Positions 12,868 to 22,790 of a DNA stretch of 64,000 nucleotides are shown here, one piece after another. The translations under genes and the position numbers were made by a program. Every line of letters starts with the position of its first letter. The stretch's first letter is position 1. This stretch comes from Talaromyces rugulosus (lineage: Eukaryota > Ascomycota > Eurotiomycetes > Eurotiales > Trichocomaceae): the NCBI RefSeq assembly GCF_013368755.1, contig NC_049563.1:1302001-1366000 (forward strand), written 5' to 3'. The notes below the pieces were generated by a model. The model ran no database searches and was not told the origin of the DNA. It saw nothing but the letters and a program-made list of their open reading frames with translations.

Positions 12868-13949
12868 GTTGGTATGTAAAAAGGGCGTTAGAGGGGAGTA
12901 TGTTCGGCTAGTTGACAGCTCAGAGCCATGAAAATGGTAGGAACGTGACTATTATATGTCCCACGGACAATAGCTATAGAATCAATTGCCAATAAGTCGT
13001 GAAGAAAAGTAGCTCTGTTGTTGCTATTGTCGTAGTCGGGGTTTTTTCGGAAGCCGAAGTAATACTAGGTCAGCCTTGCACCAGGTGTATTGCGCTAAAG
13101 CTATACTTATTGGCTCGTGATGGACAATTTTGTGTTCGAATGCGTAATTATCACGGAGGCAGTCAATAAATAGAGCTAGCCTCCTCGCTTAGTTCGCGGT
13201 GGTGGCGATGCAGCAAACATTTTAAAGATATGTAGAGCTTAGTTGCATGTGGTAATGGCTGAGCCTCGATGCTTTTCCTGCCATTCAGTGACGGTATGCT
13301 CCCGGCATGGCGGTTACCGCGCTGTTCATTGGCTACATGTAGCATATTTATTATTATACCACCCTATATTCGGGTAACTACCGTTGCGATACCTATTTGA
13401 GGAGTTCCCCCAAAGCGGATTATTCCTTGTAAAATTCAAACCATTTTCAAGACTGGGTTCCAATTTCATTGAAATTGAGAGAACAAGCGCAAACATTCAC
13501 CGGAAAATAAAAGGCACTGATTGGCTGATGGGCCACTATTAAATAGTTCCTTTTAGGGTTAGGGTTAGGGTTAGGCTTCTCCATGGCTGCCCCGGGCAGT
13601 TTAGTTCCTGATTACTTGTCAAAGACACAGGGAAGTTTCACAGATTCTAAAGCAGTAGGGCTAGATGAGAAGATCTACTCCGCACCGAATAACTGTCCGT
13701 CTGTGGTGTTCCCCGGAACCTTGAAACCTTGGGATGACCTTCGATGAATCGTTGACGATTGTCAGGATCATCGACCCCTGATAAGCAACAGGAACCTAGT
13801 AAATTGTGACAAGTCAACTAAATAACTCACTGCATTGTTGCCTTCATCACTTCAAATATCGCTCGAGGATATCCCGATCTCTTACTTCCAACAAGATTTT
13901 AAATATTGATCGCAGATAGCATTATCTTACGAAAAAAACATTGAAGAAA
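12868..13949. other. Divergent intergenic region
   Basis: About 1.1 kb separates the minus-strand DUF1399 gene from the plus-strand F-box-like gene, so it holds both promoters. The notable element is a short TTAGGG tract at 13553-13576. No other feature is supported. Confidence 0.5.
13553..13576 (+). repeat. Short telomere-type tract, three TTAGGG plus one TTAGGC
   Basis: Three exact TTAGGG units are followed by TTAGGC. This is the telomere repeat of most filamentous fungi. Copies this short inside chromosomes often act as binding sites for Tbf1/Teb1-type Myb proteins in promoters. Here it lies about 370 bp upstream of the F-box-like start. Confidence 0.85.
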
Positions 13950-15266
13950 ATGGCCAGCGCATATTCTCGTCTGCCGCCGGAGCTACTGCTAATGATTCTG
14001 CCAAATTTACCGGACCTTCCATCTCTTTATAAATTCATATGTGCATCCTCAATAGCGAGTGCTGCCTTTACCATCGATGCCGCCAATATTTTGAATGACG
14101 TTATTGAGCGATCTATCCCACACTTTAAGACTTTAGCACGCGTTATTGCAGTTATAGGCTCGTTGGATATACAGAGCAAGCCGAAAACATCGCGTTCAAA
14201 GCTTTTCGACTCGTTGATCGCCAAATATGCATCTCTACCTGAAGGCATGCTCGTGAATGACACATTAGGAGCACGGTATTTGTTGCTTACTGCTTATCGT
14301 GTCGAGCATCTTATGCATATCTGCATCACCACTCTCCTTCAGAATATTCATGAACATATATTTACCAGTCAAGTGGACGAAAACACGCCGTTTGATAAAT
14401 TGTGTAAATTAAAAAGTTTACGGCACGGTGTATTTTTCACACCAGCTGCGTGGTGGTCTCCGTCATGGGTTGAGAGATTTCGCGTTGAACGAGCTCTCTG
14501 GAAGTTGTTTATTTATTGGAATATCCGAACAATTTGTTGTGATAACATTCTTGAAGACGATCCTGGCTTGAGTCAGTACAACGAAAAGATCCTGGATATA
14601 AACTCGGACATTGGAGTGGAAAAAGGTCAAGACGGGGTGGGGCCCCGGGAAATAGACGAAGTAAATTGTGTCTCGGAGGCCATTCGGGAATTTCTCGATT
14701 GCAATCCAATGATATTTTTTACGGAATTATTTGCTCACAGACGTCAACTATGCATTGAAAAGGCCTGGTCCAAATGTTCACTCAGTCTGAACGAGACTGA
14801 ATCTTGGAGATTTGAAGAACCACAGCCATTAAAAGGTACTCGTGATGACCCTTGGGGCCAGGGTGCATGCTGGACCACCAAATCTAATTCCAAATTTAGT
14901 GAGTTTGGCTGGCGGTATTGGCACTCTTTTAATAGTGACAATTTGCATCTAGAAAGACATGATCTTTGGTTTCCTGATTACTTAGGGCTCTGCCTTTGGG
15001 ACTACAAGCGACTGCAGTATCTTGGATTAAATGAAACCAGCGCCAGCTCCCTGGATCATTTTCTGGGTCCACCAAGAGAGCCTGATATGAAATTCTCCTC
15101 TCCAAACATCTGGAAACGTTGGGTTGATTTATTTATTCATGAGTTGGCCAGATTACCAGGAGGTGGAAAGCAGAAGCTGTCGAAGGATTGCAAGGAACGC
15201 ATACGGAAATGGAAAGCTGCAGTGAGACTTGCGTCTAAGGATAGAGGTTTATCTAATACTGGGTAA
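13950..15266 (+). CDS. F-box-like hypothetical protein
   Basis: Single exon of 438 residues. I chose the ATG at 13950 because the open frame before it has only a TTG. The N-terminus, SRLPPELLLMILPNLPDLPS, then LYKFICAS, is a clear F-box-like helix set (LPxELLxxILxxLxDLxSL), which normally binds Skp1 in SCF ubiquitin ligases. The remaining protein, about 390 residues, has no repeat or domain I recognise; it belongs to the large and variable set of fungal F-box-like proteins. Trp-rich blocks (FTPAAWWSPSWVERFRVER, WRYWHSF) occur in the middle and end. Role and target are unknown. Confidence 0.75.
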   Translation: MASAYSRLPPELLLMILPNLPDLPSLYKFICASSIASAAFTIDAANILNDVIERSIPHFKTLARVIAVIGSLDIQSKPKTSRSKLFDSLIAKYASLPEGMLVNDTLGARYLLLTAYRVEHLMHICITTLLQNIHEHIFTSQVDENTPFDKLCKLKSLRHGVFFTPAAWWSPSWVERFRVERALWKLFIYWNIRTICCDNILEDDPGLSQYNEKILDINSDIGVEKGQDGVGPREIDEVNCVSEAIREFLDCNPMIFFTELFAHRRQLCIEKAWSKCSLSLNETESWRFEEPQPLKGTRDDPWGQGACWTTKSNSKFSEFGWRYWHSFNSDNLHLERHDLWFPDYLGLCLWDYKRLQYLGLNETSASSLDHFLGPPREPDMKFSSPNIWKRWVDLFIHELARLPGGGKQKLSKDCKERIRKWKAAVRLASKDRGLSNTG

Positions 15267-15548
15267 ATCTCGTACGACGATTCAACATTGAATTGATCAC
15301 CTGCATGGACCAGTCATGCCGAAAATATATCCTATATAATTCATTCAAGAATGTTTTACTGAGCGCTTTTGTGAAATTCTGTTCTTCAAGTATTTTAAAT
15401 GCAATGAAAGTTAATGTAATTTGTACCTATAAATTCTTAATTGTAGCTCAAACTTCTGTGTTCAAGATACTGTTTCATTACGATGTGTATTCATACCTGT
15501 TGATTAGCTAGATGCCCGTAATGTTTGATCTCATCTCGAGTCACCATA

Positions 15549-16244
15549 TCAGTATTTCTTTTTATGTGAAATTACTATATTTCGAAGCAATCCATGGTAT
15601 AAAGGGTCGATGCTTTTCGACCTCGTCGTCCCACCGTGTGAGATACTCTCAGCATTAACCTCACAGTGCTTAGGGTCTTCAACGGGGTCGTCTCCTTGAC
15701 TTTCAAAAAACGGATCTGCAATCCAAGGATGATTCTGGAGTCGACGAATCGACTCAATGTCTCCCGTACCATCATAAAGCCAGATGCCAACATCATAGCT
15801 TCTATGCCAATTAAACAAGCGCGATGTTGCAACCCCCGACAGCTCATCAGCAGCGTGCTGTTCCGCGTATATTTCTACAGAAGATCTTTGCATGAGAAAA
15901 GATTTCGATCTCCCTTTGATGTCGACATTTTTTGGAGGGGACTGAAAAAAAGGAGGGACTTGTTTGAGAAGATTTAAGAATGCATTCATATAGAACGGGA
16001 AAGTGTTAGAGCCTTCTAGGTGTGTTGAAGATGCATACCTCCAGTCATCGAATTTTGACTGAAAGCAGTCATTAAACTGCGCTGTTGATGGACAAACTCC
16101 GTCACCAGGGGACCAATCCACATCGAGGTCGCTGTCGGTCACATCTCTATAGTCGGATGGGCATTTGTATTCAGCACTCATGGAATTTTTCATTTGGGTG
16201 ACTCCGGTGATGGATGGAGGTAGACTTGAGCCTCCGCTTCCCAT
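15549..16244 (-). CDS. Hypothetical protein, unassigned
   Basis: Open frame of 231 residues starting MGSGGSSLPPSITG. I do not recognise the family. It has no obvious signal peptide or membrane segment; there is a Trp/Tyr-rich stretch (LFNWHRSYDVGIWLYDGTGD) and an acidic patch. An upstream exon ending near 16334 could be joined: a GTACGT donor after CAT AT and an AAG acceptor before CGGAGG keep the frame and would add residues such as FTQYCHNWCRVRMMGNEG, but no ATG starts that exon cleanly. The gene may be incomplete or a remnant. It lies between an F-box-like gene and the RiPP precursor; no functional link can be shown. Confidence 0.4.
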   Translation of the reverse strand: MGSGGSSLPPSITGVTQMKNSMSAEYKCPSDYRDVTDSDLDVDWSPGDGVCPSTAQFNDCFQSKFDDWRYASSTHLEGSNTFPFYMNAFLNLLKQVPPFFQSPPKNVDIKGRSKSFLMQRSSVEIYAEQHAADELSGVATSRLFNWHRSYDVGIWLYDGTGDIESIRRLQNHPWIADPFFESQGDDPVEDPKHCEVNAESISHGGTTRSKSIDPLYHGLLRNIVISHKKKY

Positions 16245-16931
16245 GATGATCGTATAGGTTGTTAGTGTCGTCGAATGAGCTGTTGTTCAATAGGGTGTGG
16301 TGGTGTATCGGTTGAAAAGGGCGGTGAAACGTACATATGGGGGTGAAGCTGCCCTTCATTTCCCATCATGCGAACCCGGCACCAATTGTGGCAGTATTGA
16401 GTAAAACAATAGAACACATCATTCGCCTTGGGTATTGCATGAAACGTTCCTAGAATTTCACCATCAAAGGCCAAGGGCAGGAAGGCAATCGGTCAGGTGA
16501 GATAAGTTAGTCTACATGCAACATCTAATTAGTTCTATTATCTAATGCATATATCCAAGATATTATAACTTAGTGTGGAGAAAAGTCATTGATCATATTT
16601 AGACAAGTTTCGTTTTTCTCCGCCACTATTATTAGAAGTTATCGTCTGCGTAGAACGTTTATCTTAAGTTATCTATTGTTACAATATCGCCTTCATGCCC
16701 AAAACGTTCTTACGAGGAGCTAGTAATCCACAAGGTCACCCTCTGTAGATTTCACATATTTGCCGCTTAATTGCGGGAGATAAAAGCATCTCCTACTCGA
16801 TTGATATTCTCATTAAACAAATACATGCAATACGGTGGAGTACTCCACTACTAGCAAAACTAAATCCTCTGAGTCTTTATGTAGACTCCGGAATAATTTT
16901 GTAGATCTATAGATTCATCCACGTGGGAGAC
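16245..16931. other. Intergenic, possible upstream exon of the unassigned gene
   Basis: Bases 16335-16474 could hold an extra coding exon of the minus-strand ORF below it. The rest is AT-rich, and includes the 3' flank of the RiPP precursor gene. Nothing else is seen. Confidence 0.4.
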
Positions 16932-17512
16932 CTAGATCTTTTTCTAAAATGTTCATTAGTAGAGGTAACAGAGCTTTCACACATGAACCTTACGACTGTC
17001 CAGCGGCCACCTCCTCCGAAACCATCTACTTCAAGGTCTCCATCCTCCTCGCGTTTTTTCTAGACTTATATTTAGTGTATATATTCGGCAAAGGAAAGAG
17101 AGTCTCATCACTTACCACTGTCCAGCGACCACCTCCTCCGAAATTACCGCCGAAACCATCTACTTCAAGGTCCCCATCTTCCTCACGTTTTTTCTAATTT
17201 ACATTTAGTGTATAGATCCAACAAGGGAAAATTGCATCACTTACCACCGTCCAGCGGCCACCTCCTCCAAAGTTTCCCCCAAAGCCGTCTACTTCAAGGT
17301 CTCCATCCTCTTCACGTTTTTTCTAAGTTTATATTTAGTGTATATATTCCGCAAAAAAAAGTCTCATTACTTACAACTGTCCAGCGACCGCCTCCTCCGA
17401 AATTACCTCCAAAACCGTCCACTTCGGCATTCCCTGGATTCGGAGATGCCCTTGCTTCACTAATCGAAGCGAGAAAGAGTGTAACCCACGGAAGTATAGT
17501 TGATACTTTCAT
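16932..17512 (-). CDS. Secreted repeat precursor peptide, Kex2-processed RiPP (dikaritin-type)
   Basis: Five exons: 17375-17512, 17245-17322, 17116-17193, 16994-17059 and 16932-16943, all introns phase 0 and 50-56 nt, giving 123 residues. Residues 1-22 (MKVSTILPWVTLFLASISEA then RA) form a signal peptide. Then come four copies of EVDGFGG-NFGG-GGRWTV, the last lacking NFGG. Copies 1-3 are each followed by KKR, at 47-49, 73-75 and 99-101, then EEDGDL. KKR is a Kex2 site, so cleavage plus carboxypeptidase trimming would release peptides running from EEDGDL to RWTV. The protein ends KKI. This is the architecture of fungal RiPP precursors such as those of ustiloxin, phomopsin and asperipin. A UstYa-family oxidase gene diverges 871 bp away, which supports the call. 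Unlike the well-known cores it has no Tyr; Trp and Phe are the likely modified residues (inference). Plus-strand open frames over this region are antisense. Confidence 0.85.
16994..17425 (-). repeat. Tandem exon-plus-intron repeats in the RiPP precursor gene
   Basis: Four imperfect units of about 115-135 bp. Each unit is one coding repeat (78 nt, or 66 nt in the last) plus its intron; the introns are themselves alike (ATACACTAAAT near the acceptor). The array therefore grew by duplication of an exon with its intron. It is not a CRISPR: the units are contiguous and translate in frame. Confidence 0.9.
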
Positions 17513-18383
17513 TTCGGAGATCGAGTTGTATGAATTATGGATAAACGAAATAAAACTTAGCTATGTTGTAAGGTTAGATAAATCGGTATCTGCTGAGGGT
17601 TTTCCCAAGTTTATATACCTTTAGTTTCAGGATAGTTGTCGCCCCGAATCGTCATCCTCCTACGAAAGTAAAACATATAATTGCGTTATCAGCGTGGCTA
17701 CAAGCCTATTCCAGTGTCTCTACCAGGAGGATTACAGGTCACACGAGCACCTTCTATATATATGCTAGTGGTCAGCTCAATCGGGTCTGTTGAACCGCCA
17801 TGAATGCGATATAGTGATCACATGCATGTCTTATTAGCCGATATTAAAAAAAATTGACCTATTGTTATCAAGTAGTATACGCCTCTTGTTGGCTGATGTC
17901 GAATCCCGCCCTAGTTATTCCATTCATGACCACACTCTAGCCCAACCCATATTTTGTCAGAAAAGGTAAGCACCTAGGTATAATCCCCAAATACATGCAA
18001 AGAGATTACCCGCCAGATTGGGCTGTATCAGCAGAATTAATACTCCTTCTCTATTGTCAAGACGCTCAGTATTTTCATACGGATACTCGAGTGAAACAGT
18101 GACTGCTTACTTCGCCGCTGAAGAATTAGCTTTGTATCTTAGCTTGTAGCCCGTGCTATAGCCTTTTATCACGCTATAAAATTCTTGTTGATAACGGGAT
18201 TTAAGCCGATTTTAGCAATGTCATTAGTGCTTATGCCATAACACAATCGGACTCCGATTAAGCCCCGGCCAATAACCAGTCAGATAGCCATACATATACA
18301 AATTTAGAAGTCTGCGCGCGCAATACAACCATTTTAGGGAAAGTTCCGATCATATTCCTAACTTCTGGAATTGTTTCTTAATT
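17513..18383. promoter_or_regulatory. Bidirectional promoter region of the RiPP pair
   Basis: 871 bp between the divergent starts of the precursor (17512) and the UstYa gene (18384). A TATA-like run, CTATATATATGC, lies near 17753. No transcription-factor gene adjoins the pair, so the controlling protein is unknown. Confidence 0.5.
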
Positions 18384-19601
18384 ATGATAACAAAAAGCCT
18401 GCTCATCAAACCTTGTCGCTTGGCTTCAACTCTAGTCAAGATGAAAGAAATGGGCAGTAACACCTCACTGGAGCCGCTTTTGATGGAAGGCGACAGAGAG
18501 TGTGATAACAGCAGCCCTGACTTCAACGAGAAGAATAATCCTCGATCTCCATTTTTCACTCGCAAGTCCCTATCGGTGTTCATTGCGAACTTTCTTCTCC
18601 TCATTCTCTCAGTTGTGATCCTTGTTTTTGCGAAATTCGAGTCCTCCAGGCAATCGAGCCTTTGCACTAAAGAACATTCTTTCTACTGTATGTTATTTCG
18701 CTCATTCCATGGATGCTTTGTATATTATATATTAACTGACTGCTATTCATAAGCACCGGCATTGGAAGGGGTAAAGTATGAAAAGGTTCGATTTGCTGGT
18801 CTCCCGGAGTTGGATTCAAAATGGAGAGGGCCCCCTAGTTCTTTGCTTGATGAGGCATGGGACAACGTCACTTCCAAAGGTAGTCATCCTTTAAAAAGAA
18901 ATAGACATGGTGGGTTTGATAGCTAATATTTTCTCGACAGTCCCAGAGATCCCTGTTGATGAAAGTGTCGTTCATCGAACGCATAACCAACTCGATATAA
19001 ACTCTTTGACACGGTTTCCACCTGAGTTTGGAGGGCAGATATACAGTGAGGTAGAATGGAAACATCAGTTACACTGTCTGGTACGCGGTCTCTATTGGTT
19101 ACATTGTGCAAATAGTCGTTGCTAATACTGTGGATACATAGAATCTCATGCGGAAGTACATACATTTCGATTACTATAAAAATACCACGTCTCTATTCTA
19201 CGCATACTCTTCCGACGAGATTGTAAACCATTTGGGTATGTTCTGCCCCTTGTTCTCTTCCTAAAAAGAGAGAGACAAAAAGCCCTAGAGGCTAATTCGA
19301 TTTTCTATTCATACTAGCTCACTGCATCGATATGCTCCGTCAGTCTGTTATGTGTAACGCCGACACGGGGCTGATATTTTCATATTGGATCGAAGGACAT
19401 GATCACAAGCACGTCGATTTCAATAACGAGCATGTCTGTCGGAATTTTGAGAGCTTGCTGGAATATCAGCAGCAGAATGGTCACCTAATTGCACAGAAAT
19501 TGCTTGTTAGACATCCTGGGGCAGTCGATCTTCCTGACTATCCGGAAAATGTGACTCGACTAATGATGCGACCTGAAGAAAGAAACAAATACTATCTCTA
19601 A
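18384..19601 (+). CDS. UstYa-family (DUF3328) RiPP oxidase/cyclase
   Basis: Five exons: 18384-18687, 18754-18879, 18941-19080, 19142-19235 and 19318-19601, giving 315 residues; a later start at 18441 is possible. One membrane segment lies at residues 62-83 (SLSVFIANFLLLILSVVILV), after a polar cytosolic N-terminus. Two HxxHC motifs, HQLHC at 185-189 and HLAHC at 220-224, followed by IDMLRQSVMCNADTG, are the hallmark of UstYa proteins. These are thought to be metal-dependent oxidases that crosslink, cyclise or otherwise modify aromatic residues in dikaritins such as ustiloxin, phomopsin and asperipin. RGPPSSLLDEAW is also a family block. The gene diverges from the repeat precursor, so the two very likely act together in the secretory pathway. 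No second UstYa gene, tyrosinase or methyltransferase was found next to it. Confidence 0.9.
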
Positions 19602-21421
19602 CAGTAAAATTTACATAATTCATAGCTTATAATTAGATTTGCTAAAAGGGACGTACGGTATATCGATTTCTTCTAGGCTTGATACTGCAGTTTCTTATCT
19701 AATTGGTAGAGCAAGGCTCAATCTTCGCATAACCCATGAAATTGAAATCATGTAATTGACGCCGTGTTTCCTCATCGAAACAGTAGAGCTTCGGCAATAT
19801 TGCTGCATTATGAGTATTTTATTTGTTAATGTCGAGCGATTCAGAGCCCTGAGGAATATTTTTGCGTCTCTCAAGAGGGTCTCTAGCGATCGCTTGTTCT
19901 GTCGGCGATAATGCGTCAAATCTTTGAACGTAATAGAATCGGTGCTGACCAAGTTCTAATTAACGGGAAAGTTATGCATCGGCGATAGTACATGGGGGCT
20001 AAATTAGTACTGCCTGTATGAAGCTCATAACACTAAAAAATGGCATCATTTGGTCATGTTTTTATGCTGTTTGGCTGAAAAGGTCTCTTCAATTCCTTGG
20101 TGTCACTACTGATAGGTGACATGGTTATTTTCATTTAACAGGCGCTTCCTCTCCATCATCAGCAGATATGCACTGCCTTTTGTAAAACCAAATGTGCTGC
20201 ACTTTTTAGTACTTAGTACTCATTAGTTCTCGCCCTGAATATGATGTGTATCATGCAGGCGGTCATGATAATGTGAACCTAAGCAAGGGATTTATTGTAG
20301 ATTATATGCAAAATTTTCTGTGTCTACTCATTATATTCTTCCTTCATTCAATTTTATCCAATACGTTCCTTTATCATCTTCATGCCTGTTTACATGTACC
20401 CACATAAAATAGTGGGTCAGGGGATATTACGTAAACACGCAGGTGAAATCTCTTTTTTTCTCAGCCGAGATTTCTTCTTCAACAAATAAATTTGGCTGAT
20501 GATGTGAATAATGGAAATCATATGATAGGAAGAGACTGAATCCCATTGGGGTCTTGATCTTAACAGAACCATCTACTGAGGCCAACCTTTTCCCATCCAC
20601 TCATAACCTTCAATGTTGAACGTTTGTGACATTGCACTTGCTATAGGTATCTGATTGCTCGACTGCGTATCAATAAGTTCTATATATCTTTCCAATAGAT
20701 GCTAGCTACTATCATAATTAAGCAATCTGGTTTCATTTTTTTGAAAATTTTAATAGAACAAGTCTCTAATTTTATGTTATTTTCTAAAGTTGGCTGATTG
20801 TTATGGTGGCGCGGACTTGGAGCCGACTCGGCGCATCTAATCCTTCATTTTAGTATGAGGATACATTCTAGTTGTAGAGTGAGGCGATCCATTAAGTGAT
20901 GAAAAAATTGGTAAAAATCACCGTCCGCTCTCAACTGTACAAAAAAACGCCTGGTTCATCCAACAATCTTTCAACCGGCGTGACCGGATTTTAATTGTCA
21001 AATCTTGGCAAGGATCAATCATCGCCGTCCCATTGTTAAAATATTAATTAGAGGTGATAAGTATCCTAACTAATAGATATTCTAATTTAATAGTATAATA
21101 CTATAATAACAAATCTAAGCTATTCTAGTCTCTATTACGGCTTACACTAGTTAAGTGGCGGCCAGCGCTACTGAGCTAGATACATGTTCCTTTGAATGTT
21201 GGTTGTATTGGATTACAAGTATTTAGTCAGGGACCGATACCCGTTCAGCTGAAAGATGGTATATCCCCCCCCCCCCCCCCCCCCCCCCCCCCAAAAACGA
21301 GTGAGCGTCACAATTAAGTGATAACTCTTGCTCCAGAAGAAACGCATACATACAGTCCTACCAACCTCTGTTTGGTATTTAGTCTTCGGTCCGGATATAT
21401 ACCACCTCAAGATCCCAAAAC
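19602..21421. other. AT-rich accessory intergenic DNA
   Basis: About 1.8 kb with no gene I can support. A minus-strand open frame at 19695-19952 lacks any family pattern. The most notable element is a 28-nt poly-C run at 21265-21292. Sequence composition differs from the housekeeping parts of the window by eye. Confidence 0.5.
21265..21292 (+). repeat. Homopolymer C28
   Basis: An uninterrupted run of 28 C lies 129 bp upstream of the kinase start codon. The length is prone to replication slippage and to sequencing error, and the G-rich complement could form a G-quadruplex. Confidence 0.9.
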
Positions 21422-22476
21422 ATGGTTTGGCATGCTTCGTGGGCGCTAATCGGCGTTCTTGTCACCATTATTGTCCCGTCTACCGAATCCAATATCCAAT
21501 TCGGATGCACTGTCCATCAAGAAGAAAGGAGAGAAAGAGTGCAACAGATTCTTGCTCCAACATGTGCCGTAGGAACTTGCGACGGCCAATACCGTTATCT
21601 GAAACAGGTGGGCAAGGGTTCGTATAGTGCCGTGATAAAAGCACAGTCATCGACCACTGGCGAGCTTGTTGCCATCAAAATCTTCGACAAAAAGGAAGAC
21701 AAAGAATCCTTCGACGAGTACATTGAGAAAGTCCAGTCCGAGTTTGATTTAGCGTCTCGATTGATACACCCTCATATCATCCGATCGCTCGAACTAAGAC
21801 AGGACGAGGAAACATGGTTATATGTCATGGAGTATTGTGATACTCAATTGATTGCGAAACTGCTCTCCCAAAGCATGACTCAAAACGATATGTCAGACAT
21901 ATTTGTGCAACTTTTGAAAGCTGTACAGTATCTACATACGAGAGAAATTGCGCATCGTGACATCAAAATCCACAATATAATGCTATGTAGCGACGGGAAC
22001 GCCAAGTTGATTGATTTTGGCGAAGCATTGAACGTGACTCGGGCTGAAGATGGGAGCACAGGTTGGTGACATATTTGCCGGTGCCATGCGCATCCCAGTA
22101 TTATGAAGAAAATTTGGATATTGTCCCCTACTAACTTAACTTTTTAGACTTTGTCGGTACATACGAATATATAGCTCCTGAAGTGTATAGGACAGAGCCA
22201 TATAACGCTTTAAAGGCGGATGTCTGGGCATTAGCCATCCTGTTTACGGCACTATCGCTACAGGAATATCCCTGGCAGCGGGCTAAGATGACCGACTCTA
22301 GTTTCTCTGCCTTTGCCCAAGACCCATACGACACTCTCTTAGTCCGTCTTCCAATAGAGTCGCACCGTGTCATCTCCCATATGCTGAAGATTGAGCCTAC
22401 TAGCCGGGCTGATCTTGATGATATATTTGATGATCCTTGGATCCAAGAGGCCAGCAAGAACTACATGTATATTTAG
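21422..22476 (+). CDS. Serine/threonine protein kinase with hydrophobic N-terminus
   Basis: Exons 21422-22061 and 22148-22476, joined in phase 1, give 322 residues. The catalytic core looks intact: Gly loop GKGSYSAV, VAIK lysine, catalytic loop HRDIKIHNIML, metal-binding IDFGEA, GTYEYIAPE, and DVWALAIL. The N-terminus, MVWHASWALIGVLVTIIV, looks like a signal peptide or membrane anchor, which is odd for a soluble kinase; an alternative is that this segment is 5' leader and a first exon is missed, but no later Met precedes the Gly loop. HAL4/NPR1-type and other fungal kinases share this core; I cannot place it more closely. It stands alone in an accessory region between the RiPP pair and a dehydrogenase. 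Confidence 0.8.
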
Positions 22477-22790
22477 TGACTGGAAAGTTTATATATCAAT
22501 AATTTAGAACTCTGTACATCAATCAATAATTACAAATATCTAAGCTAGTAAAGCGTGAATATAATGAATATGAAAGTGTCCTTACTAAAAATATGGATTA
22601 GAAAAGAAACATGTGAATGTATGAAAAATTCATCTAGAAATATCCTTAATAACAACAGCCAATTCATCACGCGAGCTCTATGCCCCTACTAACCTATTAG
22701 TACTTTATCCACAATTAGGACCAATTTTTCTGAATTTAATTTAGCCCTTCTCAATCCCCAATTGAAACTTTCACGGCCACCCTAGTTCAT
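22477..22790. other. Intergenic, convergent gene ends
   Basis: AT-rich 3' flanks of the kinase and of the short-chain dehydrogenase. Nothing else seen. Confidence 0.6.

Noticed and set aside
16994..17425. CRISPR-like array
   Set aside because: Units are contiguous, diverge gradually and translate to one peptide repeat; there are no unique spacers, and the genome is eukaryotic.
16949..17624. Plus-strand open frames across the 17-kb repeats, rich in Pro and Ser
   Set aside because: They are the antisense of the precursor exons. The minus strand shows a signal peptide, in-frame splice sites and conserved repeats; the plus strand does not.
19695..19952. 85-residue minus-strand open frame after the UstYa gene
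   Set aside because: No signal peptide, repeats or family motif; likely chance in AT-rich DNA.
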